This document shows, piece after piece, positions 63,701 to 64,000 of a DNA stretch of 64,000 nt. Location of the stretch: assembly GCA_019930625.1 (NCBI GenBank), contig CP082844.1, positions 5,642,001 to 5,706,000 on the forward strand, written 5' to 3'. Both the position numbers and the translations under genes were made by a program. The DNA is from Nocardia asteroides (GTDB taxonomy: Bacteria > Actinomycetota > Actinomycetes > Mycobacteriales > Mycobacteriaceae). The stretch's first letter is position 1. Every line of letters starts with the position of its first letter. The notes under the pieces are model-generated. The model was not told the DNA's origin and made no database searches. It saw only the letters and a list, made by a program, of their open reading frames with translations.

Positions 63701-64000
63701 TGCAGCAGCTGAGCAACTCGATGCAGTTGGCAGGACTCACCGCATCGGCCGGGCAATTGGTGACGTTGCTTGCCAAGCCCGCCGCCGGGTATATCGCCGA
63801 TCGGTTCGATAACCGCCGCACCATCCAGATTTCGTCGACAGCCGGGCTTGCCACCTCGACAGCGGCCGGTGCGGCCGTCCTGCTGGGTCTTCCCGGTGCG
63901 GTGCCCATAGTCATCGGGTCGGCTCTCGCAGCGGCGGCGACCAACACCGTCGGGGGCGCCGCAACGACAACCTATGGCCGGCGCTTGGTGGATCAGGACC
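48760..64000 (+). CDS. giant T7SS-type polymorphic effector, 3' end outside window
   Basis: One open frame of more than 5,080 codons runs off the right edge. Domains by residue: 1-300 WXG100-like start (FLDDLPNWLTDIVFGNEVPQ) then Gly/Ala-rich hydrophobic stretches (around 170-300); 300-510 linker; 519-1530 helical repeats; 1826-1977 papain-like toxin domain (C1836, H1922, D1940); 2000-3400 helical/coiled coil; 3528-3694 second papain-like domain (C3535, H3629, D3650); 3711-4377 seven sigma region 4-like repeats; about 4500-4704 sigma-70-like regions 2-3-4; 4748-4927 third papain-like domain (C4758, H4850, D4871); 4948 onward a major-facilitator domain (AKPAAGYIADRFDNRR). Start ATG 48760 or GTG 48769. 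Upstream WXG and immunity-like genes share its direction. Confidence 0.85.
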   Translation, partial: MAAVTMTPPQQFLDDLPNWLTDIVFGNEVPQMRGESGRRSSAAWAQAGTEYDDLARRLRDVVAALPDAVRGELGDRIAASAVPMCEVAEDSAKFCHSMSRHTDRSAADSDKEVYVMYAFGALTLYQLLLAGGVHPIRGLHILTAARAKHLAAFRAFVASRLGAGAAAAVERAGPLLAQVGGFAIVAGGVDLGVQAGQIAGTLDGHRDSVDWNSVLLATATGGGSALGGVLSGYAAHAVVSRANAPVLLGRAVVGVVSGVFGVIGGASTAAALTGEFRLSASALVSGVALGMAGAGLHARARSEPPPSLASHERAGPLADLGARPDALGTRELRPADAEPVRSSAADESGIAVGRPPDPAESVIAGHGDKDTSRPAADGSAVADRESATASTEPVGDPNATLYERINALRDREFAETEAAAAGAVAAPANISESIGGRASETPTVPGAELPSPSPRETPAGQSSSSVAPTAPDTEIAASGSVDSPAGPDLPGTRHDTESVADLAAADSMVPQRDPAEVDRLVAERDDARAELATLLGISPQELRWWGHEPVARALDENNAWQAKLAEQSSFRAEPGVRERELSSLGQRMAVKVRAGVAEARALASVLQWAQQFEPAGQPTGRTNGQWPAVRAAGVAERVPEVGRLLDGVERYRAADARVAAVDPRAADGTWDSAHPRYRAPDPRAEVTGTAPAGAGAAGLNPTGPGGAGAGRETAVGAAPSRDETAARAGADESLGADPVVPVPEQIQQLGAAASAEAVSMVRAADFAVLGQESTRAGSALARWLGLSDTEFYRMSPTRLRAAVEFQVERAERLPEWGEQARASAGELIGDTVRRGMAADAANGGGPVNPAQTLPAELLNRLQEWVGENAAPMQRWMEVHATRDRLLDTPALMLRLESVPADPVAVRGEVVLDPALKPVRELRDLEAVETRVASRMAVGALTPEAAAVLARSGLAPTVPAGPIPMSVAGTPPSGVAPATARDSSGSDGTGPYSAPELSGTRPASSSSSAALGRHRADVRTSEVDPAWAAAVEQVRDARQRELAETAAAQTDSRDTSTARTDVAPSAKPSGSSAAANSVDPAPASSAASESSTGHGDAAGRTSSTESASAHGDGHTASQTPTPPAKESTTPSSAVILGAGMAAIDDDESTDPSAPLVGSKSATTPLEPVPVPAVASDDAANTVPRVAVSTGEVPGEPADLRRSHAEATARAAELLGVAPQELRLWGRELLEQVIDRFTAWSSPSGGDGWNQLSPAAQQGLRPEVGELFGRQLREVAEVHRQAAAALDWLRAAELVPDGTAVPVEQRLAELRRLADAHGPSSPLHETVDVLDRYLTLDDRVAALPPEPLMEQAAASDDAAKTLPRDVPTVHDEPDEPDRPVDVRQSHAELAARAGELLQVAPQELRLWGRALLERVIDRFEFWSNPSGSDGWSQLSPTEQAGLAQDLPTLLGRWLRDLAEAHRTAAPVLDWLRTAGLEPDGTAVPDGRRLAELRRLAAEQGPSAPLHELADVLDGYLKIDAEVAAMPPEPIPAPDLSADRSNDVLSPSATPTSSARPRQSLRESWWFASPLRGEWIEVGHTLGEQARTLAREHGVEVDHWALRSDSPELARLRAERAARTAGLAELIGMPAEELTLRRIDEVRAEAAAEIEARSATQPPGTAERVIDLAEACLLMAALAGTAARFHWLSSRVGAAVPGGSGDDQRWLAQVIKLGPAELHRRMQVLGIPTRPVWSSPPVASSMPPRAVSAPGTVDSPGRVVRPDRPGHRPAAAGGRGRPTVVHRRPSPSDARPVTARITPGPGRRRPLAPIAGTGLSGTPDGAGEIRPPDVLPGSKPIDCAVHTFGYLSQENPNIAENLAGAAPTPDPGLGGTDGTQLLKALGGKRWVQFRTWLKIVDLLDNLGPGAAAYVVIESRRARRISGTGHARLVFHDRAQPGVIKWRDPLVEGGAKQVFEPGKFFPSGDLLFAVVYGADGAVYSVPEESTGISDQTGSSPRRAVAGVGDARHPEGDLGDHVRWLRADAAAELERQAVLARDTLSDIDLTHEVHGVSLARSRDRIEHIDAVAAALAEAAAQHQRAAAELTARIVECRSMDDEAGYQGPGQLRDTRMLRDDVRNVLASLLRRTDRSDAEVANATAWLRELDAVIDAAAAYEYRGDLLEMFERELADLDLRARLIHTTRSEFAAEPTTADPAPDLLQRLRDEHTAFDDRLHGIVHRYVDRGHADPGRHVTQARQQARFDADDLTQWLRQSAPFRRYQLSDREFSELLRPDSAARAQWRHALIARRDQLIRSVPYEPEPFASEHDRMRSMAEDLRHRADLPAESAVMFEDFDARFLVLSTLEGIDRVERRVERIDALGAVLRDLRSWLAAARAQGQTADILAAEFDRIATSAHRFARLADEQYRLPESDDVVFSSLAAMRGFHYWQLRPGRPEHQRLKLDLELVLSALISFVGREVELDESARLAQRYRERWDHSDHAAKWLRTQLRSVLGRAVDGVDGAVLAELAQLCRDGTDPFSDSLRDYLQSMSARWYLDLRAIARQADLAEEHRRLDAELDHVLLGAVRRLRGARYGDDRDSRPVERTFTLGKHLAGVRDTAVRTRAAAARVLAASGRAVGVDAVWHVTPGSETLRRLDGRLERARTLLAELWQCAPAAVTGDLVDQRYAELESISNSTAEAEAIAEIRAVEPVVDAARQFHRYDAWARAIDALDESINVARWEEAHSETAPADDAAALRRRASLAAWTASLIRRAHLLDDAASVRAAAVAAGRTAEVELRNSDLDRLLDAVAAEIAERAARLDGPVGSTPDGSAADTEDTPQPLPPDARRAVVRSVDRQRAELRRQLDDLLRPLAIDSAQLLDIGSPVWAHWSAQHGQARDDLIRLLWPEVEPGRVADWWLHRMVLHRRELGDMPAELAATAQRFIESHAVSELLDAIGRADRWARTIETVEQELTWRSIERRRRAAAVRELRRAPEGLRSPGAPVPDIETALASMIKQDDVFQRMDGQLDRLYRLGIANADVQRRMRSLAPTRARLLSSMLEYGMAEPDSRPAMLFGNARLTHLAARPRPEPPRASGVAGPERDLGELLWESRMLAGLDDQLYWLNADLEASLDELTSELAGVPAAAARPQGQVVELPGIGLIWGALDWVRVDVAARRRLAVAALTAGPSAEFGIDTTRLDTGRDGEWGLTRLTTLRAQAATVPAQAEQLSRLDTAIGLVRTVIRTTAQVDAIDIVAAALDDANRRLDRIEHRFARLSADHLLRHPLDGRAIRATTRTQAQALRDAALWCGQPLEHAGWDVRPDQLRQRMNTARAQPDTDVGASEIRLAEVAERYLGLRGLEDVFDERSQLIQWIGSLKSRVLALYHNVAFRHIAERWSDMQRNMPRRPADTAVAEPTRPGRTPDRPRRLRHMLTRALHQLVHTLGPNLVHDVHKQSRVPSAQLDMHRVLLALIELDRLTVRYPQLGTDAVVRRAHRCQRLCLLVAAAEQTSLLVESHDDDQEFGKLVRSTLAFAVRQGDEDDDLPPITLPPTGHDLNRCARLVLEMHQHETGRPTSGDLSDTGLGGVLAGRYLRALGAGRPTRYAIDPDKPLRRVVAALHELVRDMSAANRSGVSIITIEGTHAADEHGVAAHTRRWVYRCDEQGNNARIELQDPGKALFGTPDEDKTNASDLTAIWAVAFDKNGNPLPLPGGDAEGPPQHMRVGRSDEPPPSVRDGIDGVREPSRAERAARLAELLARTEPLDRAEMDTVIDDASVLHPKEFGDCLAQLPGGQRECFTLRYQDGLSEAEVATQLHKTRKAVWLVERRMVRQLVSLLREELGRAGRFAELLNRVGSLSLPEAAAFVRDALALHPETTDRCLAQLGDEQREIVQPRLLDRLRKGPVTRLDNPVGDIRTAAVWRMVDLLPAELERHARLVEQVKQAGSLSISQASALIETACELRPKATTWCLPQLDDAERRWVELRYLEGLGRAEVATRLGVATESVEHAETSAVLRLLEVLPGALDRPARFAELMVRIDSLSDAEAGTLVRIALDMHPEAADRCLARLPETERECIRLRFRDELTRAAAAPRLKKPRQAVEQIEAYAAQRFVQLLPDELDQRRRFAAMVDRVGSLTRSEQSTFVRDALDLRREAADRCFAQLPAGQHECARLRFVAKLSRKEVADRLGTTTDAVKKSEGAAVSRLVQLLPGELYPVRRLAGLLDRVGSLTLAEAMTLVRDALALHPQATARCFAQLPSAQRETLRLRFMDGHSREAAAAQLGLTEGRVAHSETRGVWRLVALLPGALGRPRLAELLLRAGSLTPNERLAVVLEANAAHPGVIRNGLNRLAEDRRRCAELRIVQNLNDDEAAAELGTTVASVMALYQHAERQLVEWLAAELIPAPAAFDSAVEWVAAIAAFHGESRESFSTAIGRHHVWLTQALAMNSDLRLVSLRKVRDAGYISNAMLRGAIENFYLRQQYRVPAEATEEAKFWELIDAPVGSDKEKSILDSICRKFDGIAIAAESKWRRRWDRDHGELAQFFRRVILGAALQHFPPFSFSVHAWASCRTAVNRYYVEVIYAHLDYENATLVSKVDSYISKRLKKTGHEPDDEEIARALGLTVTDVVDAKRMGATSETSIDAPVRSDKPNSRAIDIGDPARPETDEVEFRDELLLALADMPNPALAAALVELCHVRDIPVADVAGRLRIDVTAAQALLAEAAERLRTEEFRAQLVAVRTRRMIDEVADASVAAEAEDGRPRHAVDDGTVPYRRPDGAMHDQCGRRVLELHGMRTGRSFVVPEPDGLAGSSLKRLLDAVGGRPQWFAVDPVRPRRLIDRALTELLRSMDSAAREGVSLLVAEIWQIPDGDGVMGHLDRAEYHCAADGSNGWLEEQDPGSGRLGRWGDSETGTELAGYVVSAFDPHGEPLLLPGTAVVDLHDRFRVGRSDEERASNRAFFFLKWIRGLSRSSSPKKMADATLKRLNTGSISSNLTSVGLSTYSPLLVQQLSNSMQLAGLTASAGQLVTLLAKPAAGYIADRFDNRRTIQISSTAGLATSTAAGAAVLLGLPGAVPIVIGSALAAAATNTVGGAATTTYGRRLVDQD
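52351..53340 (+). repeat. two ~150-residue helical repeats in the giant effector
   Basis: Residues 1198-1347 and 1379-1529 align throughout: GVAPQELRLWGRELLEQVID versus QVAPQELRLWGRALLERVID, WNQLSPAAQQGL versus WSQLSPTEQAGL, LAELRRLADAHGPSSPLHE versus LAELRRLAAEQGPSAPLHE, ending LPPEP/MPPEP. A weaker relative starts near 50314 (GISPQELRWWG). The GxxPxELRxWG motif is the signature of the unit. Confidence 0.9.
54235..54690 (+). other. papain-like toxin domain 1 (Tox-PL/deamidase type)
   Basis: Within the giant effector, KPIDCAVHTFGYLSQ (Cys1836), AAYVVIESRRARRISGTGHA (His1922) and GVIKWRDPLVEGG (Asp1940) reproduce the Cys-His-Asp order and spacing of papain-like polymorphic toxins annotated as toxin glutamine deamidases. 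The family normally deamidates or cleaves target-cell proteins. Confidence 0.7.
59341..59840 (+). other. papain-like domain 2
   Basis: GHDLNRCARLVLEMHQHETG (Cys3535), SIITIEGTHAADEHGV then AAHTRRWVYRCDEQG (His3629) and IELQDPGKALFG (Asp3650) repeat the Cys-His-Asp plan of domain 1 and align closely with domain 3 (GHLDRAEYHCAADG, EEQDPGSGRLG). Confidence 0.6.
59893..61890 (+). repeat. seven tandem ~94-residue sigma region 4-like repeats
   Basis: Unit starts: 59893, 60211, 60481, 60763, 61045, 61327 and 61609; units 3 to 6 are exactly 282 bases. Each has R-x-A/R-RFAELxxRxGSL, a xxFVRDALxLHPxxxxRCxAQL segment, then LPxxxRECxxLRFxDxLSRxEVAxxLGxTxxxVxxxExxAxxRLVxLLPxEL. The second half matches the helix-turn-helix of sigma-70 region 4 (LPxxxRxxxxLRxxxxxSxxEIAxxLGxSxxxVxxxxxRAxxxL). 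Unit 2 has the most degenerate HTH (90 residues); units 1 and 7 are slightly off-length. All lie inside the giant effector. Confidence 0.9.
62281..62880 (+). other. sigma-70-like region 2-3-4 segment inside the giant effector
   Basis: FFRRVILGAALQHFPPFSFS then VHAWASCRTAVNRYY resembles region 2 (GLxxAxxxFDPxxGFxFSTYAxWWIRxAI). SYISKRLKKTGHEPDDEEIA then RALGLTVTDVVDAKRMG resembles region 3 (L...LGRxPTxEEIAxxLGI). SIDAPV and the DELLLALADMPNPALAAALV to VADVAGRLRIDVTAAQALLA part resembles region 4. The order is that of primary/SigB-type sigma factors. Confidence 0.65.
63001..63540 (+). other. papain-like domain 3
   Basis: GAMHDQCGRRVLELHGMRTG (Cys4758), DGDGVMGHLDRAEYHCAADG (His4850) and GWLEEQDPGSGRLG (Asp4871) parallel domain 2 in order, spacing and sequence. 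Confidence 0.6.
63600..64000 (+). other. major-facilitator membrane domain, start only
   Basis: Hydrophobic helices (NLTSVGLSTYSPLLVQQL, GLTASAGQLVTLLAKPAAGY, STAAGAAVLLGLPGAVPIVI) surround GYIADRFDNRRTIQ, which fits MFS motif A (GxxxDRxxRR) between helices 2 and 3. The remainder lies beyond the window. Confidence 0.7.

Overview
The window is high-GC actinobacterial DNA. The WXG100/type VII secretion (T7SS)-type proteins, the Wag31-like DivIVA protein, the many AraC-type regulators and the IS5, IS30, IS110, IS481 and ISL3 elements fit a Nocardiaceae genome, most likely Nocardia. That assignment is inference. I saw no rRNA, tRNA or CRISPR array.

Layout. Positions 1-14 kb hold ordinary metabolic and regulatory genes (HxlR with a Rossmann reductase, AraC with a saccharopine-dehydrogenase-like enzyme, two paralogous anchored secreted proteins, sterol desaturase with AraC, an esterase). 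They are mixed with many gene fragments: thiolase, LysR, WXG100, aldehyde dehydrogenase, multicopper oxidase, and a kinase/response-regulator pair. A small intact gene at 2096 encodes an aegerolysin resembling the Cry34 insecticidal protein. Positions 14.2-17.3 kb hold a broken secreted protein and two genes that share a 216-bp, 215/216-identical 5' module but have unrelated C-terminal halves (tandem HIT-like domains, and an unrecognised domain). Positions 19-26 kb hold a secreted repeat peptide, MerR/asnB, flavohaemoglobin/DivIVA and a truncated haemoglobin. Positions 26-32 kb are a scrap-yard of IS remnants around a tightly coupled three-gene cassette (27500-28715) that looks like toxin plus immunity, a LanM remnant fused to a VOC-domain tail, and an intact IS481 element sitting in a CTAG target. 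Positions 32.8-38.9 kb hold an AlkZ-like protein, a truncated AraC, haem oxygenase, two prenyl synthases and a terpene-cyclase/FAD-oxidase chimera, i.e. a decayed terpenoid locus. Positions 40.6-44.7 kb hold a hydrolase, an unknown gene and a large LuxR-type ATPase regulator.

The right-hand third (45.4 kb to the window edge) is the most striking part. A WXG100-headed protein and an immunity-like protein lead into one uninterrupted reading frame of more than 5,080 codons that leaves the window still open. In order, it encodes a WXG100-like hydrophobic N-terminus, helical repeats, a papain-like toxin domain, about 1,400 residues of helical/coiled-coil sequence, a second papain-like domain, seven tandem ~94-residue repeats resembling sigma-70 region 4, a sigma-70-like region 2-3-4 segment, a third papain-like domain and the start of a major-facilitator membrane domain. 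I read this as a T7SS-type polymorphic toxin locus of unusual architecture: partner, immunity, giant effector, with a divergent LuxR-ATPase regulator. Its function is inferred only.
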